DNA of 9,905 nt from Actinomycetes bacterium (GTDB taxonomy: Bacteria; Actinomycetota; Acidimicrobiia; Spongiisociales; UBA5794). The stretch's first letter is position 1. Every line of letters starts with the position of its first letter. The position numbers and the translations under genes are program-made. Shown here piece after piece: positions 1 through 5,628 of this stretch. The notes beneath the pieces were generated by a model, which saw nothing but the letters and a program-made list of their open reading frames with translations, did not search any database and was not told the DNA's origin. Where the stretch lies: the NCBI GenBank assembly GCA_023336765.1, contig JAMBLL010000055.1:1-9905 (forward strand), given 5' to 3'.

Positions 1-1
1 A

Positions 2-742
2 CTCCTTGAACTCATCGATGCAGGAGCCCAGATTGTCGATGTGCTTCCCGAACGTGAGTTCAACAGCGGCCACATCCCGGGAGCGGTGAACATCCCACTC
101 AAGACTCTCACCACTGAAACGGTTTCGATCCTCAGGCGCGACAAGCCTGTCGTTGTGTATTGACACGACGGATTGTGAGACATGTCTCCACGAGCCGCGT
201 GCCGGCTCGACGCTCTCGGATTCGAACAGGTCCACGATTACACGGCCGGTATTGCCGACTGGAAAGCGGCAGGACTTCCCCTTGAGGGATCGACCACAGA
301 TGTGCAGCAGGTAGTCGACGCAACGCGTCCCGACATCCCGACCGCAAAGCCCGATGAGATGCTCGGCACCGTGTGGCAACGGACGGAGGCAGCCGGATGG
401 GATGAGGCCATCGTTGTTGACTGTGACGGGATTGTCATCGGTCGGCTTCGCGGTCGCACCTGGAGTCATGACACAGACGTTCGTGTGGTTGACGTGATGG
501 AGTCGGGGCCAACAACCGTGCGACCCAACGGTGCCTTGGCGCCTCTGGTGGATCGGATGGAGGAGCGAGGCACGAAGCTTGTCACCGTGACCGATCCCCA
601 GGGCGTGCTCATCGGTGTTCTCGTCCGGCAAGAGGCGCAGCGCCTTGTCACGGGTGAACCTCCCGGACAGATCTGGGTCGACTGCGACGGGTGCCCCGGC
701 CAATGGAAGCTACAACCATCCAACCCGGCCGCCCAGCCCTGA
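2..742 (+). CDS. Rhodanese-CBS fusion protein, candidate selenoprotein with two in-frame TGA codons (5'-partial)
   Basis: Seen: reading from base 2 gives one continuous frame of 246 residues ending in TGA at 740-742, broken only by TGA at 161-163 (visible residue 54) and 176-178 (residue 59). Before the breaks the rhodanese fold is plain (IVDVLPEREFNSGHIPGAVN, then KPVVVY). The breaks give VVY-x-HDGL-x-DMSPRAA, where the family has Cys at both x positions (CX4C loop). Rhodanese continues to about residue 96 and is followed by two CBS-like repeats (about 106-160 and 165-220) and a Cys-containing tail (VDCDGCPGQW). Known: the loop cysteine of rhodaneses carries the persulfide; CBS pairs often bind adenylates. 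Inference: both TGAs are decoded as selenocysteine. An ordinary gene finder would report only an ATG-started fragment at 182-742 and lose the active site. Alternatives are a twice-mutated pseudogene or an opal-suppressor tRNA-Cys. The four remaining Cys codons (residue 67 and three near the C-terminus) are TGC/TGT, and no frameshift is seen. Confidence 0.8.
191..209 (+). promoter_or_regulatory. SECIS-like hairpin downstream of the two TGA codons
   Basis: Seen: CGAGCCG (191-197) pairs perfectly with CGGCTCG (203-209), leaving the 5-nt loop CGTGC with a GU at 199-200. The loop begins 19 nt after the second TGA and 34 nt after the first. Known (from memory of bacterial SECIS models): apical loop of 3-14 nt, a G among its first two bases, and 16-37 nt between UGA and loop. 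Both TGAs satisfy this with the same hairpin. GC-rich coding DNA produces such hairpins by chance, so this supports but does not prove recoding. A 12-bp palindrome (177-188) overlaps the second TGA and could compete with it. Confidence 0.45.
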
Positions 743-792
743 GGTGGCTCGCTAATAGAGTCAGATCCATGATCCGTTGAGTTCGCCACGAG

Positions 793-1005
793 ATGCCAGA
801 CGACATGTACCAGGCTCTTGTTGATGAGGGAATGATGGATACGTACGAGGATCGGCCCGATTATCAGCAGAACGACTATGTCGGCTGGATCAACAGAGCA
901 AAGAAGGCCGAGACCCGTCAAAAGCGCTTGGACCAGATGCTTGACGAACTCAGGAAGGGTGGCGTCTACATGAAGATGGACCACCCACCGTCGGCGCGTA
1001 TCTGA
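793..1005 (+). CDS. Small YdeI/OmpD-associated-like protein (C-terminal domain only)
   Basis: A 70-residue protein. The stretch QNDYVGWINRAKKAETRQKR followed by LDQMLDELRKGGVYMKM resembles the C-terminal helical segment of the YdeI/OmpD-associated family, which typically reads as (E)Y..WI..AK.PETR..R followed by a helix. Full YdeI proteins are much longer, so this is either a stand-alone short member or a 3' remnant. The start is the first ATG after an in-frame stop at 778-780. No strong ribosome site is visible. It lies 50 bases after the rhodanese gene on the same strand, so co-transcription is possible. The protein is charged, with no signal or membrane segment. Its function is unknown: YdeI has been linked to bacteriocin or peptide resistance in enterobacteria, but that cannot be transferred here. 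Confidence 0.7.
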   Translation: MPDDMYQALVDEGMMDTYEDRPDYQQNDYVGWINRAKKAETRQKRLDQMLDELRKGGVYMKMDHPPSARI

Positions 1006-1087
1006 CCTTCCATCGCGCGAGAGGGTGGGATGGAGCGGGAAACAATGAGAAACGTTGAGAGGCGAAATCCGATCAGGACGAGCGTTG
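1006..1087. other. Intergenic spacer before tRNA-like site A
   Basis: An 82-bp stretch between the YdeI-like gene and the tRNA-like repeat. No gene, strong promoter or terminator is visible. Confidence 0.4.
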
Positions 1088-1167
<80 letters not shown>

Positions 1168-1170
1168 CGA

Positions 1171-1209
1171 AGAGAGCCCTTGGGGCACCTACATTCTCAG
1201 GGTTTTCTC
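1171..1209 (+). terminator. Hairpin after tRNA-like site A
   Basis: Bases 1171-1180 pair with 1199-1208 over 10 bp including two G:U pairs, around an 18-nt loop, only 3 bases after the tRNA-like unit. The run of T lies inside the right arm instead of following it. A related imperfect hairpin follows site E (5781-5820) and a vaguer similarity follows site B, so the tRNA flank seems to have been copied with the tRNA end. It could be an old tRNA terminator. Confidence 0.35.
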
Positions 1210-1432
1210 GCCCCCGGAATCGCTCCAGCGGGTCCTGTCAAACGATGTCAAGTACCGAGTTCGGCGATCTCGTCAGTCTCCGCTGTGGTGAGCTACTCAT
1301 CGTGATGTCGAGTTTTGGCGAGGTCGGGCACTCTGAGTCCGCGGATCCTTGTCGGGCATGCTACATTCCACCGTGTTAGGCCTGCGGACATGCGAGGATC
1401 TGCGGGCCCGTTCAGATGCAGGGGAGTTGCAC

Positions 1433-2353
1433 ATGAGGAATCGCCGTTCGAGGATCGCTGCTGTTATCGCCGTCTCGGTGGTTTCGGCGCTCCTGTGGGT
1501 GGGCCCCGTTGGCGCCGGCCCACCACCGCCGCAGGTTTCGGGAATGGTGATGACAGAGAGCACGATGTCGTTCCAGGACACCTGGGACGCGCTGTTCACA
1601 GCGATTGACAGCAATCCCAATATCGGGATCGCTGCTGTTGTCGATCACGCTGCCAATGCAGCGAGCGTTGGACTCGACCTTCCACCGAACCGTGAGATCT
1701 TCTTCGGGAACCCGAGGATCGGAACGCCGCTCATGCAGCAGGCTCCCACTGCCGGGATCGATCTTCCGCTCAAGATGCTGGTGTGGGAGGATGCCGGTCG
1801 GGTGTTCGTTGGATACAACGCCGTTGAATATCTCGCTGCTCACCACGGCCTGGTCAGCCCCATTCTTGGGAATATCGCAGCAGCGTTGCGGGGACTTGCA
1901 GGGGCCGCCACGGGTACGGACGTCGATGACACACGGGTACACGGCATGCAACGCTACGAGAACAATCCGGGTCTGGTGACCATCGACAGTACGGACGGCT
2001 TCGATACAACCCTGGGCCGGTTGCTGTCAGCCATCGATGGTTCGCCGGCCAATGTGGCGTTCACCGTTGACCATTCTGCCAACGCCACGAGCGTGGGCAT
2101 GGATCTTCCACCAAATACGCTGGTCGTTTTCGGGAATCCCAATCTGGGGACGCCGTTGATGCAGGCGGCGCCAACTTCGGGTATCGACCTTCCGCTCAAG
2201 ATGCTGGTGTGGGACGACTTCGACGGAACCACCCACATCAGCTACACGGACATGGGCACGCTCAACAAGCGGCACCACTTCCGTGGGCAACCAGCGCTTC
2301 TGAAGGTGATCGACGGAGCGTTGAGCAATTTCGCATCTGCGGCAGCAGGGTGA
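1433..2353 (+). CDS. Secreted protein with two tandem DUF302 domains
   Basis: A 306-residue protein using the ATG at 1433. An in-frame ATG at 1349 is possible but would bury the signal peptide; GGGGAG at 1421-1426 is well placed for 1433. Residues 1-29 form a signal peptide (RNRR, a hydrophobic core IAAVIAVSVVSALLWV, then GPVGAG). Two homologous domains follow. Each has VDH(A/S)ANA(A/T)SVG, then DLPPN, FGNP, GTPLMQ, and GIDLPLKMLVW followed by two acidic residues, the signature of DUF302. Domain 1 covers about residues 38-150 and domain 2 about 165-290. Domain 1 ends with GYNAVEYLAAHHGL, domain 2 with a diverged SYTDMGTLNKRHHF. DUF302 has no established biochemical role; single-domain, often periplasmic copies are common. 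The gene sits alone between repeat sites A and B. Inference: an exported protein from a recent internal duplication. Confidence 0.88.
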   Translation: MRNRRSRIAAVIAVSVVSALLWVGPVGAGPPPPQVSGMVMTESTMSFQDTWDALFTAIDSNPNIGIAAVVDHAANAASVGLDLPPNREIFFGNPRIGTPLMQQAPTAGIDLPLKMLVWEDAGRVFVGYNAVEYLAAHHGLVSPILGNIAAALRGLAGAATGTDVDDTRVHGMQRYENNPGLVTIDSTDGFDTTLGRLLSAIDGSPANVAFTVDHSANATSVGMDLPPNTLVVFGNPNLGTPLMQAAPTSGIDLPLKMLVWDDFDGTTHISYTDMGTLNKRHHFRGQPALLKVIDGALSNFASAAAG

Positions 2354-2585
2354 CAGCGAGTTCGACCTGACGAGGCGCCCGTAGTCGGTCCACCTGCTAC
2401 AGGTGCAATGGCCGGTGTTCGGCACGCAACGTTCACACCCTGCCCCGCTTGGACAAAGACCCCGGGCTTTCCAACGTGTACTGCGAGTTGCCACACGTCC
2501 ACCATGGGCACGACAGACGACAACCGCTGACACGCGCAAGGTTCGAACATCGCCGCAGGCATCGCGGACGTGGCAACATCGCCAG
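2354..2585. other. Gene-poor spacer with a short hairpin
   Basis: No convincing gene. CACCTG-CTA-CAGGTG (2391-2405) is a perfect 6-bp hairpin 38 bases after the DUF302 stop, without a T run. Long frames crossing this region (for example + 2449-3246) are arginine/serine-rich, run antisense to the nucleotidyltransferase gene, and look like GC-driven shadows. Confidence 0.4.
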
Positions 2586-2646
2586 AGCGGCTGCCATCTC
2601 ATTCACAACCCGAAGGTCGCAGGTTCGAGCTTGGCAGTCGCTACGA
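2586..2646 (+). repeat. tRNA-Met(CAU)-derived repeat, short form (site B)
   Basis: Carries the repeat core in altered form (2598-2619: CTCAT, a 3-4 base change, then CAACCCGAAGGTCG), followed by GCAGGTTCGAG, the T arm of a tRNA, and GCTACGA at 2640-2646 as at the 3' end of site A. The outer bases AGCGGCTGCC (2586-2595) pair with GGCAGTCGCT (2633-2642), a 10-bp stem with one G:U, so the site folds into a long hairpin instead of a cloverleaf. Weak similarity to the flank of site A continues to about 2690. Confidence 0.6.
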
Positions 2647-2795
2647 ACGGACCCAAGGGCATCATCTGTCTCCCAGGAGATTTCTCATGCGTGGGGTTGG
2701 CCGACATGTGACATCTCGAATCGTTGTGATCGTGACGTGCGCGATCCAGCCGGAAGGCTGGCAATGGTGAGGCAGCTTTCCGGGTGCTTATGGCG

Positions 2796-3308
2796 CTATT
2801 CAGTTCCTTGGCGTTTCAGGTGTGCTCTCAGGGCGGGAAGCACCAGGAGGTCCTTCTGTCGTCCAGCGGCTTCTTTGGAGCGGATGACGTCGGCGAGGCT
2901 TGCAACAGGTACATCGCGGCCGCGGTACTGGATGACCACGACGGCATCGAGAAGATCCGCGTATCCCGTGGTGCCGTCTGGTCTCATAGCGATATCGAGC
3001 GGCCCGGCGTCCGTCCACAGAGTGACTGTCACCATGGTCGCGAGCAGGTCAGCGGTGATACCGCTAGGGATTTCGACTCCATCGGCTGGCGCATCTGATA
3101 CGCGGAAGCGTGCGTTCACTTGGCGTAGCGCCCTTGCCAGCCTTCAGAGATTGTCATTGGTGGCGTCTGGTGTGACGTCGATGTCTCGTGTAGGGGGAAT
3201 CGCAACCTGGTGGAGTTCCGCAGCGAATCCACCGATTACGACCTAGGACACCTCGTACTGCTCCAAAACATCGAGAATCATCGCGACGTCTACATCGGGT
3301 GTTGGCAT
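2796..3308 (-). pseudogene. Nucleotidyltransferase toxin-like gene (AbiEii/MNT type) with two in-frame stops
   Basis: Seen: from ATG at 3308-3306 one frame of 170 residues runs to TAG at 2796-2798, interrupted by TAG at 3243-3245 (codon 22) and TGA at 3144-3146 (codon 55), with no frameshift. The N-terminus reads VVIGGFAAELH, then TRDIDVTPD, matching the GG and DxD nucleotide-binding motifs of minimal nucleotidyltransferases. The C-terminus has LADVIRSKEAAGRQKDLLVL, typical of AbiEii-like or MNT toxin partners. Stop 1 follows YEVS, where relatives tend to have Y or F; stop 2 follows NDNL, where relatives have a charged or polar residue (a CGA to TGA change would do it). The start overlaps the stop of the upstream XRE gene (TGATG), so the two were translationally coupled. 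Inference: a recently inactivated toxin of a two-gene module. A fragment starting at GTG 3119 lacks the catalytic motifs. Confidence 0.75.
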
Positions 3309-3652
3309 CACTGACCCCGAATCCGATTGAGTCGCTCAGTGGCGACTCGTACTCGACTCTCCTCAACGAGTTCGGCTTGCCTGGAGGGTGGCAAGGTTTC
3401 GATGAACGCCGCAAGGGTGGCGTCGTGGTCGTCGATCGGTTCGAGCCGGATGCGCATTTCAGAGCCCGCTGCGGCAAGAAGGCGCACGAGCGTGGGGAGT
3501 GTCGGTTCCTTCCTTCCCGTCTCGTACGCCGAGATGGATTGCTGGGAGACACCGGCTTGAAGAGCGAGATCGGTTTGGGTCATGTTTGTCTTGTCCCGTG
3601 CAAGTCGTAGCAGGCCGGCTGCGAGTGTTGGTGCTGGATCGAATTTTCCCAT
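3308..3652 (-). CDS. XRE-family HTH regulator, antitoxin-like
   Basis: A 114-residue protein. Residues 24-63 form a clear XRE helix-turn-helix (MTQTDLALQAGVSQQSISAY, then ETGRKEPTLPTLVRLLAAAG). The rest is a charged helical tail (TLAAFIETLPPSRQAELVEE, then SRVRVATERLNRIRGQ) that could bind a partner. The frame is open upstream to 3754, but ATG 3652 is preferred: the HTH domain starts shortly after it and CATAAT lies 6 bases upstream, as in leaderless mRNAs. It is followed with TGATG overlap by the nucleotidyltransferase frame, the usual order of an XRE antitoxin and nucleotidyltransferase toxin. Inference: an autoregulating antitoxin that remains intact although its toxin gene carries stops. 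Confidence 0.85.
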   Translation of the reverse strand: MGKFDPAPTLAAGLLRLARDKTNMTQTDLALQAGVSQQSISAYETGRKEPTLPTLVRLLAAAGSEMRIRLEPIDDHDATLAAFIETLPPSRQAELVEESRVRVATERLNRIRGQ

Positions 3653-3658
3653 ATCACC

Positions 3659-3682
3659 ATTATGCACAACCTTTCGGTTGTG
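3659..3682 (-). promoter_or_regulatory. Promoter and operator of the XRE/nucleotidyltransferase module
   Basis: On the minus strand CATAAT (3664-3659) is a good -10 box ending 6 bases before the ATG at 3652, suggesting a leaderless transcript. Directly upstream is a perfect inverted repeat CACAACC-TTTC-GGTTGTG (3665-3682) with a 4-nt spacer, filling the spacer between the -10 and a weak -35. This is the expected position for an autorepressor operator. Confidence 0.6.
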
Positions 3683-3754
3683 ATCGTCCGATAGCGGCAT
3701 CCGATGCTCGACCCGTCCACTGGTGGTACAGAGCTTGGAATCGAGCATGGCCAC

Positions 3755-3880
3755 TCGGGCGTGTCAAACACAGGTCAAACGAACCGAGACGTACGGATCG
3801 ACACAGGCATGGACGTACACGGACTGACATGGCACGCCAGTTGTACGGAGCATCATGGGTCCGAACGGAACGACACCCCA
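3755..3880. other. Spacer upstream of site C
   Basis: No gene is supported; the frames here are short and compositionally random. Confidence 0.35.
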
Positions 3881-4020
3881 CCGGATCAGGACGTCTAACT
3901 CATAACCCGAAGGTCGTGAACTTGGGTGGCTCGGACTGCCTGCTGATGAACAGCGGTTTAACCGGAGGACGGGGGCCCTGCGCCGATTGACTCGAGGCGC
4001 CAGGTTCACATCTCGTCCCT
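3881..4020 (+). repeat. tRNA-Met(CAU)-derived repeat, long form (site C)
   Basis: Core CTCATAACCCGAAGGTCG (3899-3916) is identical to the core of site A. CCGGAT lies 18 bases upstream, as in A (19 bases). About 83 bases of extra sequence follow the core before a T-arm-like CCAGGTTCACATCTCGTCCC near 4000-4020. The insert is the least conserved of the three long copies. It contains GCTG/CAGC (4-bp hairpin, 3942-3954). Confidence 0.5.
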
Positions 4021-4132
4021 CCACGCAGGAGAATCCTGGTACGTCTCCATGTGCCGAAGGCTCTCTCACATCCTGGGATGGCTGGCATCCGGCGGATTGA
4101 TGAGCCGCAAGGCCGGGGACTGTATGGCTCAC
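4021..4132. other. Spacer between site C and the next module
   Basis: Nothing gene-like; leads into the inverted repeat at 4133. Confidence 0.35.
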
Positions 4133-4181
4133 TTCTCTGTCGTCAACATGTATTGACGACAGAGAAATGAACTGCTATTTT
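4133..4181 (+). promoter_or_regulatory. Promoter with 14-bp perfect inverted-repeat operator
   Basis: TTCTCTGTCGTCAA (4133-4146) and TTGACGACAGAGAA (4153-4166) are perfect inverted repeats around CATGTA. The right arm starts with TTGACG (4153-4158), a near-consensus -35, and exactly 17 bases later is TATTTT (4176-4181), a plausible -10. Six bases further is GTG at 4188. The operator therefore overlaps the -35 box, and a bound dimer would block RNA polymerase. The likely ligand is the HTH antitoxin of the same operon (inference). Confidence 0.75.
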
Positions 4182-4187
4182 GGTGGT

Positions 4188-4424
4188 GTGGACATCGAAG
4201 CGAGCGCACGGAAACACGGTGTCCCGAGTGAGGACATGCTGCACGCAATACGACACCACTGGCGAGCCTTCGAGACCGACGACCCCTCTGTCACGATGTT
4301 CATCGGACCATCGACAACGCCGGAGCCGTTGGAGGTCGGTGTCGTGATCGACGATGGCGGCGCGGCGATTATCCATGCAATGGCTGCACGTGCGAAGTTC
4401 CTGAAAGGGTGGTGGACCACATGA
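4188..4424 (+). CDS. Small toxin-like protein (BrnT/DUF4258-like), first gene of a TA-type pair
   Basis: A 78-residue protein if started at GTG 4188, chosen because it sits 6 bases after the -10 TATTTT. ATG at 4167 would add seven residues but lies inside the promoter. Sequence features: DIEASARKHGV, then MLHAIRHHWRAF, MFIGPS, PLEVGVVID, AIIHAMAARAKFL. This order (alpha helix with KHGV, a beta hairpin with a GP turn, then a IIHAM.AR.KFL ending) matches a family of small actinobacterial BrnT- or DUF4258-like toxins. The assignment is from remembered pattern only. Its stop overlaps the next start (ATGA, 4421-4424), so the two are translationally coupled. Toxic activity, possibly as an RNase, is an inference from family and context. 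Confidence 0.72.
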   Translation: MDIEASARKHGVPSEDMLHAIRHHWRAFETDDPSVTMFIGPSTTPEPLEVGVVIDDGGAAIIHAMAARAKFLKGWWTT

Positions 4425-4690
4425 GCACGACGAGAAGCGACCGCGCTGAAGCCGTGGAAAAGTGGGCTGATGAGGTCGATCCCGCAGATCTGAAGGTTGC
4501 CAACACCGCAGCGTTGCGCTCCATTGCTGAGCTGGTGGAGCAACGCAACGAAGTACACGAGGATCTGACTGAAGCTGTTCGTTCGGCCCGTCGCGCGAAA
4601 CGCAGTTGGTCGGAGATCGGGGCGATGCTGGGGGTGTCCAAACAGGCTGCACAGCGGAAGTACTCAAAGATCGCTGCGCCGCATTCATAG
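4421..4690 (+). CDS. HTH antitoxin-like protein, partner of the small toxin
   Basis: An 89-residue protein starting at ATG 4421, which overlaps the toxin stop (ATGA); AAAGGG about 10 bases upstream can serve as ribosome site. An in-frame GTG at 4409 is less likely. Residues 1-55 form charged helices (ALRSIAELVEQRNEVHEDLT), and residues 56-85 contain ARRAKRSWSEIGAMLGVSKQ followed by AAQRKYSKI, a helix-turn-helix common in small actinobacterial proteins encoded after BrnT-like toxins. Toxin-first order is seen in several TA families. It probably neutralises the upstream protein and represses the promoter at 4133-4181. The gene ends in TAG 10 bases before repeat site D. Confidence 0.75.
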   Translation: MSTTRSDRAEAVEKWADEVDPADLKVANTAALRSIAELVEQRNEVHEDLTEAVRSARRAKRSWSEIGAMLGVSKQAAQRKYSKIAAPHS

Positions 4691-4700
4691 CTGAGAGGCC

Positions 4701-4857
4701 AAACCGGAGCCGGGTCCCGCTCATAACCCGAACGTCGGACTCTTCGGTTGCTCGCCGCGTTCATGCGGTCTAGTGGACGGCGGCAGAACTTCGATGTCCG
4801 TAGTCGGCCGAGTCCAACGGTTGGGGTTCGACTCTCGAGGTTCAAGGTCTGCCGCCC
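4701..4857 (+). repeat. tRNA-Met(CAU)-derived repeat, long form (site D)
   Basis: Core CTCATAACCCGAACGTCG (4720-4737) has one change against A and C. It aligns with site E along its whole length: core; CTC..CG; TTCATGC (4760-4766; CTCATGC in E); GGCGGCA; TCCGTAG (4797-4803; identical in E); then GTTGGGGTTC and a T-arm-like GAGGTTCAAGGTCTGCCGCC (4837-4856). Around the core AACCG+GAG (4702-4709) can pair with CTC+CGGTT (4740-4749, 2-nt bulge), and CGGGT with ACCCG inside it. It begins right after the antitoxin stop. Confidence 0.55.
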
Positions 4858-4884
4858 GAATGCCGTGGTCGAATTCAGACTTGT

Positions 4885-5388
4885 TCAAGACCGATGCTCC
4901 TGTGCGGTGAAGCGGCGATACACGGACGCTCGCTCTGAGGAGGAAAGCACACCAGCGAACGGCGTCACATGCCGCAACTCGCGGGCATGTTCGGACGGGT
5001 CAAGCATTGCTTCGATGATGCTCTCGACAGGCCGATCGAGTATTCCGGCCCAGTCGTTGAGTAGTTGGGCTGCGCGCGGGTGTTGTTGACTGAGCCGCTT
5101 CAGGTTCGTGTGCGCGACCTCGAGCACGGTGGTGGGGTCATGGCGCAGTTTCGTAGCTATCGCCCGGTGGATGGCGAGGCTTCTGTTGTCCCGGCGTGTG
5201 AGGGGAGCGACAAAGACGACGACAGCTTCTTTGCCAACGCTCTTGGCGAGCCGTTCGAGCGTGGACAGCGTCGGGCTTTTCGATCCCGTCTCGTATGCGG
5301 CGACAGTCGGTTGGGAGGTGCCCGCGGCCTGTGCAAGTTCGCTCTGTGTCATCTCTGCGATCGTCCGGAGGTTTCGCACTGCCGTCAT
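4885..5388 (-). CDS. XRE-family HTH protein with long C-terminal domain, solitary
   Basis: A 167-residue protein using ATG 5388, placed 6 bases after a near-consensus -10; the open frame reaches 5448 but would include the promoter. Residues 1-55 are an XRE helix-turn-helix (MTQSELAQAAGTSQPTVAAY, then ETGSKSPTLSTLERLAKSVG), similar to the XRE gene at 3308-3652. Residues 70-167 are a second, helical domain (SLAIHRAIATKLRHDPTTVL, VAHTNLKRLSQQHPRAAQLL, then LDPSEHARELRHVTPFAGVL ending SSSERASVYRRF). I recognise this combination from many single actinobacterial XRE proteins but cannot name a function. No partner gene is next to it: the upstream side is noncoding and the downstream side is site D. 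It could be an orphan antitoxin or a host-type regulator. Confidence 0.85.
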   Translation of the reverse strand: MTAVRNLRTIAEMTQSELAQAAGTSQPTVAAYETGSKSPTLSTLERLAKSVGKEAVVVFVAPLTRRDNRSLAIHRAIATKLRHDPTTVLEVAHTNLKRLSQQHPRAAQLLNDWAGILDRPVESIIEAMLDPSEHARELRHVTPFAGVLSSSERASVYRRFTAQEHRS

Positions 5389-5394
5389 ACAACG

Positions 5395-5423
5395 AGTATA
5401 TCTGAACGGATATAATACGTCAA
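5395..5423 (-). promoter_or_regulatory. Strong leaderless promoter of the solitary XRE gene, with operator-like palindrome
   Basis: Minus strand: TTGACG (5423-5418), 17-bp spacer, TATACT (5400-5395), 6 bases, ATG (5388). This is near-consensus for the housekeeping sigma factor. TATATC-TGAACG-GATATA (5397-5414) is an inverted repeat lying over the spacer and -10 box, suited for autorepression. Confidence 0.72.
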
Positions 5424-5448
5424 TCCGCTGTATGCCGCCATGTCCCAT

Positions 5449-5628
5449 CGACGCGGTCGATATCCCGCGTCATGCCCACGGTCGGTCGAGCGATGCCGCG
5501 TCATCCAGTCATATCGTGTCACGCAAACGGTGCCGGACCACGGTCGGTCGAGCGGCATTGAGTGGGCTCGATATCGAGGGAACCTGGCGGCATGGAAATA
5601 TCTAAGGTTTGCTGACGTCAGTATGAAC
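5449..5628. other. Noncoding spacer with direct repeats and palindromes
   Basis: CCACGGTCGGTCGAGCG occurs twice, at 5476-5492 and 5538-5554, 62 bases apart. CTCGATATCGAG (5567-5578) is a 12-bp palindrome, and the similar GGTCGATATCCCG lies at 5455-5467. No gene is supported. The repeats could be binding sites of the adjacent XRE regulator or recombinase arm sites. Confidence 0.5.

Noticed and set aside
2449..3246. Long plus-strand ORF of 265 codons
   Set aside because: Arg/Ser-rich composition, spans repeat site B and runs antisense to the nucleotidyltransferase gene; a shadow of GC-rich DNA.
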